From Leisingera coralii (GTDB taxonomy: Bacteria > Pseudomonadota > Alphaproteobacteria > Rhodobacterales > Rhodobacteraceae), in contig NZ_JBHUPT010000023.1 in NCBI RefSeq assembly GCF_049056525.1, positions 51,850 to 115,849 on the forward strand: 64,000 nucleotides of DNA, written 5' to 3'. The notes beneath the pieces were generated by a model. That model did no database searches, was not told the DNA's origin, and saw nothing but the letters and a program-made list of their open reading frames with translations. Shown here one piece after another: positions 24,673-31,754 of the stretch; position 1 is the first letter of the stretch, and each line of letters opens with the position of its first letter. Position numbers and translations under genes: made by a program.

Positions 24673-25362
24673 ATGCCCGTTGATGCCTTCCTGTTCGACA
24701 AGGACGGAACCCTGTTCGATTTCGCCGCCACCTGGAACGGCTGGGCGGCCCGGGTGCTTGAGACGCTTTCCAAGGGCGACCGCGCGGTTCTGGAGGCGAT
24801 GGCTGAGGTGATCAGCTATGACCTGGAGCGGCAGGTGTTCAACCCCGACAGCCTGGTGATTGCCGGCTCCAACGACGAGGTGGCGGAGGTGCTGGCGCCG
24901 TTTGTGGCGGAGATGGAAGTCGAAGAGCTGGCGGTGTTCCTGGCCCGGAGCGCGGCCGAAGCGGAGCTGGCGCCGGCGGTGCCGCTGGCGGAGTTCCTCG
25001 ACGGGCTGCTTGCGCGCGGCAAGGTGCTGGGGGTGATGACCAACGACGCCGAGATTTCCGCCAGGAGCCAGCTGCAGCGGGCGGGCGTGCTGGACCGCTT
25101 CGCCTTTGTCGCGGGCTGCGACAGCGGCCATGGCGCCAAGCCGGACCCGGATCCGCTGCTGGCGTTCTGCAGGGTGGCTGGGGTGGCGCCGGAGCGCACC
25201 GCCATGGTCGGCGACAGCCTGCATGACCTGGAAGCGGGCGCCGCTGCGGGGATGCGGCGGATCGGGGTGCTGACCGGCATGGCGCTGCGCGAGGAGCTGG
25301 CGCCGCACGCCGATATCGTGCTGCCCGACATCGGCCATATCCCGGCCTGGATCGACCGCTGA
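24673..25362 (+). CDS. HAD family hydrolase, phosphoglycolate phosphatase-like
   Basis: This 229-residue phosphatase has the four HAD motifs: FDKDGTLFD (I, nucleophile Asp9), 'GVMTNDAE' (II), the lysine in 'GHGAKPDPDP' (III) and 'MVGDSLHDLEAG' (IV). A helical cap lies between motifs I and II, as in Gph-type enzymes. Substrate is not determined; phosphoglycolate is the common one. Start ATG with AAAGAAGGA upstream. It is followed by a good terminator. Confidence 0.88.
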   Translation: MPVDAFLFDKDGTLFDFAATWNGWAARVLETLSKGDRAVLEAMAEVISYDLERQVFNPDSLVIAGSNDEVAEVLAPFVAEMEVEELAVFLARSAAEAELAPAVPLAEFLDGLLARGKVLGVMTNDAEISARSQLQRAGVLDRFAFVAGCDSGHGAKPDPDPLLAFCRVAGVAPERTAMVGDSLHDLEAGAAAGMRRIGVLTGMALREELAPHADIVLPDIGHIPAWIDR

Positions 25363-25406
25363 GCCATTGCTGATTCCCGTGCCCTGAGACGGGCAGGGGC
25401 AGTTTC

Positions 25407-25437
25407 ACCGGCGCACGGCCCTTGTGCGCCGGTTTTT
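25407..25437 (+). terminator. Rho-independent terminator after the HAD gene
   Basis: ACCGGCGCAC/GTGCGCCGGT form a perfect 10-bp stem with a 7-nt loop followed by TTTT. Confidence 0.85.
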
Positions 25438-25598
25438 GCTGCGGCATACTGGGCACAAGTGTACAGAAATATCCCGCACCGCCGGATTCCAGTGCAAAAA
25501 CGACAGCCATGGTCGGGAACGGACAGGTTCGGGCTGCCGGGACTGGCACAGTGGATGGCTATCGGCATTTGCGAAACTCGGATCTAGGGGAGACCGGC

Positions 25599-27158
25599 AT
25601 GGCAGAGACAGGCGCACGCAAGAGGCGGGGCGGGGGCAGGGCAGGCGCGGCGGCCCGGCGCGGCAGCGCGGCGCTGGAGCAGATGCCCTGGCAGATCCCG
25701 GTCAACATCGACCGGCCCACCGAACCATTGACCGAGGAAGGCATCCAGGCGATCCACGAGGGCGCGATGCGCATCCTGGAAGAGATCGGCGTGGTGTTCC
25801 TGAACCCTGAGGCGCTGGAGATCTTCAAGCAGGCCGGCGTCAGGGTCGAGGGCGAGCTGGTCAGGATGGACCGGGATTTCGTGATGGAGATGGTGGGCAA
25901 GGCGCCCCGCGAATTCTCGATCACCCCGCGCAACCCGGACCGGACGATCCCGCTGGGCGGCAATCACATCCTGTTCGGCAACGTGTCCTCGCCGCCGAAC
26001 TACTGGGATATGGAGCTGAACAAGAAGGTGGCGGGCAACCGCGAGCAATGCCGCAACCTCTTGAAACTGACACAGTATTTCAACTGCATCCACTTTGCCG
26101 GCGGCTACCCGGTGGAGCCGGTGGACATCCATGCCTCGGTCCGCCACCTGGATGTGCTCTATGACAAGCTGACCCTGACCGACAAGGCGATGCATGCCTA
26201 TTCCCTGGGCAAGGAGCGGGTCGAGGATGTGATGGAGATGGTGCGGATTGCCGGCGGCCTCAGCGATGAGGAGTTCGAGGCCAAGCCGCATATGTACACC
26301 AACATCAACTCCACCTCGCCGCTGAAGCACGATTTCCCGATGATCGACGGCTGCCTGAGGCTGGCGCGGCGGGGGCAGGCCATCGTCGTCTCGCCGTTTA
26401 CCCTGGCGGGCGCGATGGCGCCGGTGACCATGGCGGGCGCGGTGGCGCAGTCGATTGCCGAGAGCCTGTGCGCGATTGCGCTGTTCCAGTATGTGCGCCC
26501 GGGCACGCCCTGCGTGATCGGCACCTTCACGTCGAACGTGGACATGAAATCGGGCGCGCCGGCATTCGGCACGCCGGAATACATGCGCTCGACCCAGATG
26601 ACCGGGCAGATGGCGCGCTTTTACGGGCTGCCGATGCGGTCCTCGGGCGTCTGCGCCGCCAACGTGCCGGACGGGCAGGCGGTCTGGGAGACCTCGAATT
26701 CGCTGTGGGCGGCGGTGCAGTCGGGCACCAACATGGTCTACCACGCGGCCGGCTGGCTGGAGGGCGGGCTGATCGCCAGCCCCGAGAAGTTCATCATGGA
26801 TTGCGAGATCCTGCAGCAGATCGAACGCTACATGCAGCCGCAGATTTCCGCCACCGGGCCGGAGGAGATTGCGCTGGATGCCATCAAGGAGGTCGGCAAC
26901 GACGGCCACTTCTTTGGTATCCAGCACACCCAGGACCGCTATGCGACGGCGTTTTACCAGCCGTTCCTGAGCGACTGGCGCAACTATGAGGCCTGGGAGG
27001 CGGCGGGCGCCACCTGGACCGCGGAGCGTGCCCACAAGCTGTTCAAGGAAATCATCGCCGATTTCGAGGAGCCGCCGATGGATGCGGCGATCCGCGACGA
27101 GCTGGCGGATTTCGTTGCCCGCCGCAAGGCCGAGGGCGGGGCGCCCACCGACTTCTGA
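25599..27158 (+). CDS. MttB-like corrinoid methyltransferase without pyrrolysine
   Basis: This 519-residue protein belongs to the trimethylamine methyltransferase (MttB, COG5598) superfamily. It has the barrel blocks 'IHEGAMRILEEIGVVFLNPEA' (split around 55-75), 'HIHASVRHLDV'-like segment, 'INSTSPLKHDFPMIDG' and 'GSGTNMVYHAAGWLEGGL'-like active-site surroundings. No in-frame amber codon interrupts it, so it is a non-Pyl member such as those acting on glycine betaine or other quaternary amines. It stands alone, without a corrinoid protein or methyl-transferase partner nearby. The ATG has GGGGAG upstream; the N-terminal 25 residues are basic and low-complexity. It ends in a terminator. Confidence 0.88.
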   Translation: MAETGARKRRGGGRAGAAARRGSAALEQMPWQIPVNIDRPTEPLTEEGIQAIHEGAMRILEEIGVVFLNPEALEIFKQAGVRVEGELVRMDRDFVMEMVGKAPREFSITPRNPDRTIPLGGNHILFGNVSSPPNYWDMELNKKVAGNREQCRNLLKLTQYFNCIHFAGGYPVEPVDIHASVRHLDVLYDKLTLTDKAMHAYSLGKERVEDVMEMVRIAGGLSDEEFEAKPHMYTNINSTSPLKHDFPMIDGCLRLARRGQAIVVSPFTLAGAMAPVTMAGAVAQSIAESLCAIALFQYVRPGTPCVIGTFTSNVDMKSGAPAFGTPEYMRSTQMTGQMARFYGLPMRSSGVCAANVPDGQAVWETSNSLWAAVQSGTNMVYHAAGWLEGGLIASPEKFIMDCEILQQIERYMQPQISATGPEEIALDAIKEVGNDGHFFGIQHTQDRYATAFYQPFLSDWRNYEAWEAAGATWTAERAHKLFKEIIADFEEPPMDAAIRDELADFVARRKAEGGAPTDF

Positions 27159-27175
27159 AACCGGCAGCTGCCCGG

Positions 27176-27205
27176 GAAAAGCGGAGGGGGTTCCCTCCGC
27201 TTTTC
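27176..27205 (+). terminator. Terminator after the MttB-like gene
   Basis: GAAAAGCGGAGGG/CCCTCCGCTTTTC form a 13-bp stem with a 4-nt loop. The A/T ends make it bidirectional. Confidence 0.85.
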
Positions 27206-27480
27206 TGTTTGGAGACCCGGCGGCAGGACAGATCCTGCCGGTCCGGCAGGCTCGGTCCGCTGCAGGCTTGCCTCCTGGCGCCAGCCGGTCCAGTAGGGGA
27301 CAGCCGGAGCCGGCCAGGCAAATTGCTGTGCCGGAACTGCTTGGCCAGAGGCCGGCAGCCGGACTATGATCGTAATACGCACGGAGACGGTGTCTGCTGC
27401 GCAAGGCGGCGGGCTTGGTTCAAAAGAAAAAATCGGGGGAAATGCGCGCGATAAATCACGCAAATTTGCTTTGTTGGGCC
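27206..27480. other. Intergenic stretch without a gene
   Basis: Between the MttB-like terminator and the H-NOX promoter motif I see no convincing ORF. Several short GGC-rich inverted repeats around 27230-27265 (CGGCAGGA...TCCTGCCG) and an A-rich tract at 27421-27432 are the only features. Confidence 0.5.
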
Positions 27481-27492
27481 TTTCTTAACCAG
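27481..27492 (+). promoter_or_regulatory. TTTCTTAACCAG motif upstream of the H-NOX operon
   Basis: This exact 12-mer, 41 bp before the H-NOX start codon, is the same as that upstream of pleD. TTAACC is a CtrA-like half-site, without a clear second TTAA at 7-bp distance. Confidence 0.5.
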
Positions 27493-27533
27493 CAGGCGTC
27501 AAGACTGCAGCATAGGCAAAGAGGGGCCATTGC

Positions 27534-28121
27534 ATGCACGGTCTGATCAACAGGGCGATTCAGGCTTTTGTGACCAGTACCTACGGGGCGGACCGCTGGG
27601 AAGAGGTTATGGAAGAGGCCGGGCTCGGGTTTACCGAGTTCGAAGCAATGCTGTTTTACACCGATGAGCAATCGGGCCGGATGCTGACGGCGATGGAAAA
27701 GATCCTGGCGCGCCCCCTGCCGGAAATGCTGGAGGACATGGGCACGTTCCTGGTGTCCAACCCGCAGGTGGAGGCGCTGCGGCGGCTGCTGCGCTTTGGC
27801 GGCGTGAACTACGTGGAATTCCTGCACTCGCTGGACGACCTGCCGGACCGGGCGCGGCTGGCGGTCTCGGACCTGCACCTGCCCGGGCTGGAACTGGTGG
27901 AGCAGGCGCCGCAGCAGTTCGAACTGGTCTGCCAGCCGGGGCTGCCGGGTTATGCCTATGTGCTGATGGGCGTTCTGCGGGCGATGGCCGATGATTACGG
28001 CGATCTTGTGTTCCTGGACCACAGCGGCACCCAGGACGGTGCCGAGGTGATTTCCATTACCCTGGTGGAAACCAAGTTTGCCGCCGGGCGCGAGTTCGAT
28101 TTGGGAGCGCATTCGCTATGA
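27534..28121 (+). CDS. H-NOX heme-NO/O2-binding protein
   Basis: This 195-residue stand-alone H-NOX domain opens with the hallmark 'MHGLINRAIQAFVTSTYG' and has the candidate proximal heme-ligand histidine at H98 ('VEFLHSLDDL'). The YxSxR heme-propionate motif expected near residues 128-137 is not visible: that segment reads QFELVCQPGL. The protein may hold heme differently or have lost it. The ATG overlaps nothing upstream; its stop overlaps the next start (ATGA), so it is coupled to the GGDEF partner, as in NO-controlled c-di-GMP systems. Confidence 0.88.
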   Translation: MHGLINRAIQAFVTSTYGADRWEEVMEEAGLGFTEFEAMLFYTDEQSGRMLTAMEKILARPLPEMLEDMGTFLVSNPQVEALRRLLRFGGVNYVEFLHSLDDLPDRARLAVSDLHLPGLELVEQAPQQFELVCQPGLPGYAYVLMGVLRAMADDYGDLVFLDHSGTQDGAEVISITLVETKFAAGREFDLGAHSL

Positions 28122-29176
28122 TGTCACTCCAGCAGCTGACGCAGATGGCAGGTGTTGTCTGCCCGATGTACGCGATTGTCGATGCCAAGGGGCGTATTGT
28201 CTCTGCCGGGCCTACCCTGAAGAAGCTGCGCCCGCAGCTGAACTGGGAGGGGCGGCGGTTCTTCCGGGTTTTCGACCTGTCCCGGCCGCGGTCGGTGCGC
28301 TCGGTGGAGGATCTGTTGCGCACTTCCGGCAGCAAGCTGCACCTGCAGTTCCGCGACGCGCCGCAAACCGGGCTGAAGGGGGTTTGTTCGCCGCTGCCGG
28401 ACGGCGAGGGCGCGTTCATCAACCTGTCCTTCGGGATTTCCGTGCTGGAGGCGGTGCGCGACTATGACCTGACCAGCGCCGATTTCTCGCCCACCGATCT
28501 GACCATCGAAATGCTCTATCTGGTGGAGGCGAAATCCGCCGCGATGGAGGCGTCGCGCCAGCTCAACCTGCGTCTGCAGGGGGCCAAGATCGCCGCCGAG
28601 GAACAGGCCTTTACCGATACATTGACCGGGCTCAAGAACCGCCGGGCGATGGATCACGTGCTGGGTCGGCTGATTGCCAGCGGCCGCGAGTTTGCGCTGA
28701 TGCATCTGGATCTGGACTTCTTCAAGCAGGTGAATGACACGCTCGGCCATGCGGCCGGCGATGCGGTGCTGCAGCATGCGGCGCGGATCATGGTGGAATG
28801 CACCCGCCAGTCGGACACGGTGGTCCGGGTGGGCGGCGACGAGTTTGTGATGATCCTCGAAGGCGTGCTGGACACGGCGCGGCTGGCGGCCATTGCCAAG
28901 CGCCTGATCCAGCAGCTGGAGGAGCCGATCCCCTTTGGCGCCCAGACCTGCCGGATCTCCGCCAGCGCCGGCACCACCCTGTCGACCTGGCAGAAGGTCC
29001 CGGATGCGCAGCAGCTGCTGAACCAGGCGGATCTGGCGCTTTATGCGGCCAAACGCGCCGGGCGGGCGCAGCACTGCTTCTACCGTGAAGGCATGGAGAA
29101 GGACGACGCGGGCACAGGCGCTTGCGGCAGCGGTGCGGATACGCCGCAGCAAAAGGCCAGCGGCTCCGCTTCCTGA
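28118..29176 (+). CDS. HNOBA-GGDEF diguanylate cyclase, H-NOX partner
   Basis: This 352-residue protein has an N-terminal heme-NO-binding-associated (HNOBA) PAS-like domain (about 1-130, 'CPMYAIVDAKGRIVSAGPTLKKL'-type opening in two blocks), a helical linker (about 130-165) and a GGDEF domain (about 168-325). The active site GGDEF is intact ('RVGGDEFVMIL') and an RxxD inhibitory site (RQSD) lies five residues before it. It would make c-di-GMP under control of the H-NOX protein encoded just upstream (4-bp overlap). The C-terminal 25 residues are low-complexity. No EAL domain is present. Confidence 0.9.
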   Translation: MMSLQQLTQMAGVVCPMYAIVDAKGRIVSAGPTLKKLRPQLNWEGRRFFRVFDLSRPRSVRSVEDLLRTSGSKLHLQFRDAPQTGLKGVCSPLPDGEGAFINLSFGISVLEAVRDYDLTSADFSPTDLTIEMLYLVEAKSAAMEASRQLNLRLQGAKIAAEEQAFTDTLTGLKNRRAMDHVLGRLIASGREFALMHLDLDFFKQVNDTLGHAAGDAVLQHAARIMVECTRQSDTVVRVGGDEFVMILEGVLDTARLAAIAKRLIQQLEEPIPFGAQTCRISASAGTTLSTWQKVPDAQQLLNQADLALYAAKRAGRAQHCFYREGMEKDDAGTGACGSGADTPQQKASGSAS

Positions 29177-29439
29177 CCGGCGGGGTTGCAGCAGGCCAGA
29201 CTGGACCACAGCGGAAGACTGGCCGGGGTTCAGGGCCGGCAGACCGCGGCGGCTTCTTCAAGAGGGGGAAGCGGATGCCCCGCTGGGGGGCTGCCAGATC
29301 CAAGTTTCTTTTCAGGGGGGGCGCTGGTGCTGAAAGTGGCTGACGTTAAGCGCCTTTCTGTGCTGGCGCGGAGGGTGCAGGCGGTTCGGGCTGCCGTGTG
29401 CGGTCTTTAACCAGCCTGACAGACTTCAGCAGATTTGCC
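29177..29439. other. Intergenic stretch without a gene
   Basis: No supported ORF, and no convincing terminator for the upstream cyclase gene. A TTTAACCAG sequence near 29406 lies just before the riboswitch. Confidence 0.4.
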
Positions 29440-29640
29440 CGATTGCCGCCGGTTCTGGTCCGGCTGGGAGACCCCCGGTTAAAAAGGAACACGGTGAGGT
29501 GTTGCCAGCAGGCGCCGAACCCGTGACTGCCCCCGCAACTGTGAGCGGAGAGCAATGCTGCAACAGGCCGCTGTTCCAAGGGGCGGGAAGGCGCGGCAAA
29601 ACCCCGGCCCGCGAGTCAGGAGACCTGCCAGGAATGATCC
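29440..29640 (+). ncRNA. Cobalamin riboswitch
   Basis: The conserved core is present: 'AAAAAGGAAC...GGTG' (about 29480-29497), the junction GCCCCCGCAACTGTGAGCGG (29529-29548), and the B12 box GAGTCAGGAGACCTGCC (29613-29629). Cobalamin riboswitches repress btuB or cob genes when adenosylcobalamin is plentiful. The downstream gene is a wrecked TonB-dependent receptor, so the switch now seems to control nothing intact. The ends are approximate. Confidence 0.92.
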
Positions 29641-29799
29641 GCCTGTCCGGGTGCGGGGCGCGCCAAGGACAACGGACTTCCGCAGCGGGGGCAGTCTTCA
29701 CCGTCTGCGGGGGGCAACGCCTGCCAAAGACCAAGAAAATTGAACATGCTGCCCGGCATGGGCCGCCGCTTGGCCTGTGCTTGCTGTGCTGGCGGGAGG

Positions 29800-30360
29800 A
29801 ATGGAAAATACGCAAAGCAAGCCTGTCCCTGGCCGCGGCCCTGCAATCGCAACCGCCCTGGAGGAAGAGGCCGCCGATCTGGGAGAGATCATCGTTTCCG
29901 GGGGGTACCCCGGCCGAGGCCCGGAAATACGGCCGCTCCGTCCCGGTCCTGGCCAGCGAAGAGATCGAAGGCCGCGGTATCACCACGGTTCAGGACGCGC
30001 TGCGTTCGGTCCCTGGCCTGATGTTGAACGGCTCCGGCAACAGCTTTACCAGGTCCGCATCCGCGGTGCCGAAGCAAATCGCACGCTGATCCTGGTTGAC
30101 GGCGCCGAAGCCAACGGCCCGGACGGGATCCGCCGCCCGGAGCATGAGCTGCTGCTGGGCGCTGCCCTGCAGACTTTCAATGGGCCCGGGTCTGCCGCAA
30201 CCGATGCGCGGCATGTGGCAGGCAACTGGGATGCCCAGTCCTTTGGCTCTTTCGCGGCTGCCGAACTGCCGGACCCCGCCGCCGCGGATGTCTCCGCTCA
30301 GTATGAGCTGACGCCGAAGATGATGCTGACCGGACAGGTCACGCTCACGGCTGCCTCCTC
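29800..30360 (+). pseudogene. Broken btuB-like TonB-dependent receptor
   Basis: The start of a cobalamin receptor can be read only by changing frame three times. A signal-like 'KASLSLAAAL' is followed in another frame by 'AIATALEEEAADLGEIIVSGG'-type mature start. Near a G6 run (29900-29905) the frame shifts into 'TPAEARKYGRSVPVLASEEI' and 'TTVQDALRSVPGLML..GNSFT'. At about 30053 a one-base deletion leads to 'QVRIRGAEANRTLILVDGAE'. These are the TonB-receptor plug motifs. No beta-barrel of the normal 500 residues follows; only a short doubtful stretch remains to about 30360. The riboswitch upstream fits a btuB origin. Confidence 0.85.
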
Positions 30361-30843
30361 TGCTCTGGTGCAGCAGGCCGCGCTTTTGCCCCGCCCGCCG
30401 GACCTGAACATCCCGGTATCACCGGAAGAACCTTCTGCCGCCGCACCCGCGCTTCAGCCCGCGGTGACCGCGGCGCCTGTCCTGCGTTCTGCGGCCGGCA
30501 CGCCTGCGCTTGCCGCACCGGCCAGAGCGACATCGCGCCTGCACGGCCTGCTCCGCCGTCCCCCCCCGGGTGCGGTGGCTTCTACTGCGCCGCCATTTCC
30601 GTCTTCAGCGGCAGTGCAAGAGCAGGTGGCAGGCAGCGAAGGGTTCGCGGAGAACGCGGCTCCGGTGCGGCGCTTCCCGGCAATTCTGCTCAACAGTTCG
30701 GCCTCAAGCGGCGATAGGGCGCGGCCATCCTGGTCCGGGTTGAACGCCAGAAGCGCCGCCGCAGCGGGAGGCGCCGCGCAAATAGCGCGCGATACTTCCT
30801 TGCCGGAAGCTCAAAAGAAATGCTGTTTCTGGGGAGGAAGAAG
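30361..30843. other. Remnant region between the receptor pseudogene and the tRNA array
   Basis: An open frame continues here, but its translation is alanine/proline-rich with no motif and follows a pseudogene, so I do not call a gene. It may be decayed receptor DNA or the scar of a deletion. A C9 run at 30570-30578 and a weak GCGC hairpin at about 30787-30803 are present. Confidence 0.5.
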
Positions 30844-30918
30844 TGGCAGCCCGTAGGGGAATCGAACCCCTCTTTCCAGGTTGAAAACCTGGCGTCCTAA
30901 CCGATAGACGAACGGGCC
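30844..30918 (-). tRNA. tRNA-Glu (UUC), copy 1
   Basis: A 75-nt cloverleaf with encoded CCA. The acceptor stem GGCCCGT pairs with ACGGGCT, with a G-U first pair. The anticodon loop TTTTCAA between CCAGG and CCTGG gives anticodon UUC. The T-arm is GGGGTTCGATTCCCC. It is the last copy in the direction of transcription; the shared 3' terminator found after the other copies is absent. Confidence 0.96.
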
Positions 30919-31036
30919 ACTCTGTCTGTGAGGCGGTGTTTACTGATTGCGCCGGGTGGGCGCAAGAGGGTTTTTGCAGAAATGCGAAGATTTTTTGCGC
31001 GCTGTTTTGCTGGGGTAAGTCGCTGAAAACAAACGC

Positions 31037-31058
31037 AAAAAATCGCGCTGTTAGCGCG
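31037..31058 (-). terminator. tRNA-Glu copy 2 terminator
   Basis: In the minus direction CGCGCT AAC AGCGCG is followed by ATTTTTT, 30 bp after the tRNA 3' end. Confidence 0.85.
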
Positions 31059-31087
31059 TCTCGACTGTCTGTCTCTGGCGGGGGAAG

Positions 31088-31162
31088 TGGCAGCCCGTAG
31101 GGGAATCGAACCCCTCTTTCCAGGTTGAAAACCTGGCGTCCTAACCGATAGACGAACGGGCC
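31088..31162 (-). tRNA. tRNA-Glu (UUC), copy 2
   Basis: Identical in sequence to the other three copies, including the encoded CCA. It has its own upstream promoter-like hexamers (TTGCGC, 17 bp, TAAACA) within the spacer. Confidence 0.96.
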
Positions 31163-31280
31163 ACTCTGTGCGTGAGGCGGTGTTTACTGATTGCGCCGGG
31201 TGGGCGCAAGAGGGTTTTTGCAGAAATGCGAAGATTTTTTGCGCGCTGTTTTGCTGGGGTAAGTCGCTGAAAACAAACGC

Positions 31281-31302
31281 AAAAAATCGCGCTGTTAGCG
31301 CG
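31281..31302 (-). terminator. tRNA-Glu copy 3 terminator
   Basis: Identical CGCGCT/AGCGCG hairpin plus T6, one array period from the preceding one. Confidence 0.85.
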
Positions 31303-31331
31303 TCTCGACTGTCTGTCTCTGGCGGGGGAAG

Positions 31332-31406
31332 TGGCAGCCCGTAGGGGAATCGAACCCCTCTTTCCAGGTTGAAAACCTGGCGTCCTAACCGATAGACGAA
31401 CGGGCC
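31332..31406 (-). tRNA. tRNA-Glu (UUC), copy 3
   Basis: Identical to the other copies, with the same spacer promoter and terminator. Confidence 0.96.
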
Positions 31407-31524
31407 ACTCTGTGCGTGAGGCGGTGTTTACTGATTGCGCCGGGTGGGCGCAAGAGGGTTTTTGCAGAAATGCGAAGATTTTTTGCGCGCTGTTTTGCTG
31501 GGGTAAGTCGCTGAAAACAAACGC

Positions 31525-31546
31525 AAAAAATCGCGCTGTTAGCGCG
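31525..31546 (-). terminator. tRNA-Glu copy 4 terminator
   Basis: Identical CGCGCT/AGCGCG hairpin plus T6, in the spacer after the first transcribed tRNA. Confidence 0.85.
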
Positions 31547-31575
31547 TCTCGACTGTCTGTCTCTGGCGGGGGAAG

Positions 31576-31650
31576 TGGCAGCCCGTAGGGGAATCGAACC
31601 CCTCTTTCCAGGTTGAAAACCTGGCGTCCTAACCGATAGACGAACGGGCC
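31576..31650 (-). tRNA. tRNA-Glu (UUC), copy 4
   Basis: Identical to the other copies and the first in the direction of transcription. Its upstream flank differs from the repeat spacer, so it marks the edge of the array, yet the promoter hexamers are kept at the same distances. Confidence 0.96.
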
Positions 31651-31668
31651 ACTCTGTGCGTGAGCGGG

Positions 31669-31697
31669 TATTTAGTTATAAGCGCTGGAACCCGCAA
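31669..31697 (-). promoter_or_regulatory. Promoter of the first tRNA-Glu copy
   Basis: TTGCGG, a 17-bp spacer and TAAATA lie 18 bp before the tRNA 5' end. In the otherwise different array spacers the same places hold TTGCGC, 17 bp and TAAACA, so the elements are conserved where the flanking DNA is not. Confidence 0.7.
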
Positions 31698-31754
31698 GAG
31701 GAAAAATACGCATTCGCGCATTTTCTTATCCACAGGCTGCAAGTGCTTGAATTC

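Larger units (their letters stand above)
30844..31650 (-). repeat. Tandem array of four 244-bp tRNA-Glu units
   Basis: tRNA starts are spaced exactly 244 bp apart (30844, 31088, 31332, 31576). Each 169-bp spacer is the same, apart from two bases next to copy 1 (CTGTCTGTG versus CTGTGCGTG). Each full spacer carries a terminator for the upstream tRNA and a promoter for the next one. Confidence 0.95.

Noticed and set aside
25599..27158. Pyrrolysine-containing MttB
   Set aside because: No in-frame TAG occurs in the 519-codon frame.
29777..30856. A 359-codon frame through the receptor remnant
   Set aside because: Only short pieces match TonB-receptor plug motifs and they change frame. The rest is Ala/Pro-rich, so it is a pseudogene plus noise.
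30844..31650. CRISPR-like regular repetition
   Set aside because: The unit is 244 bp and contains a complete tRNA gene with an identical spacer, unlike short repeats with variable spacers.
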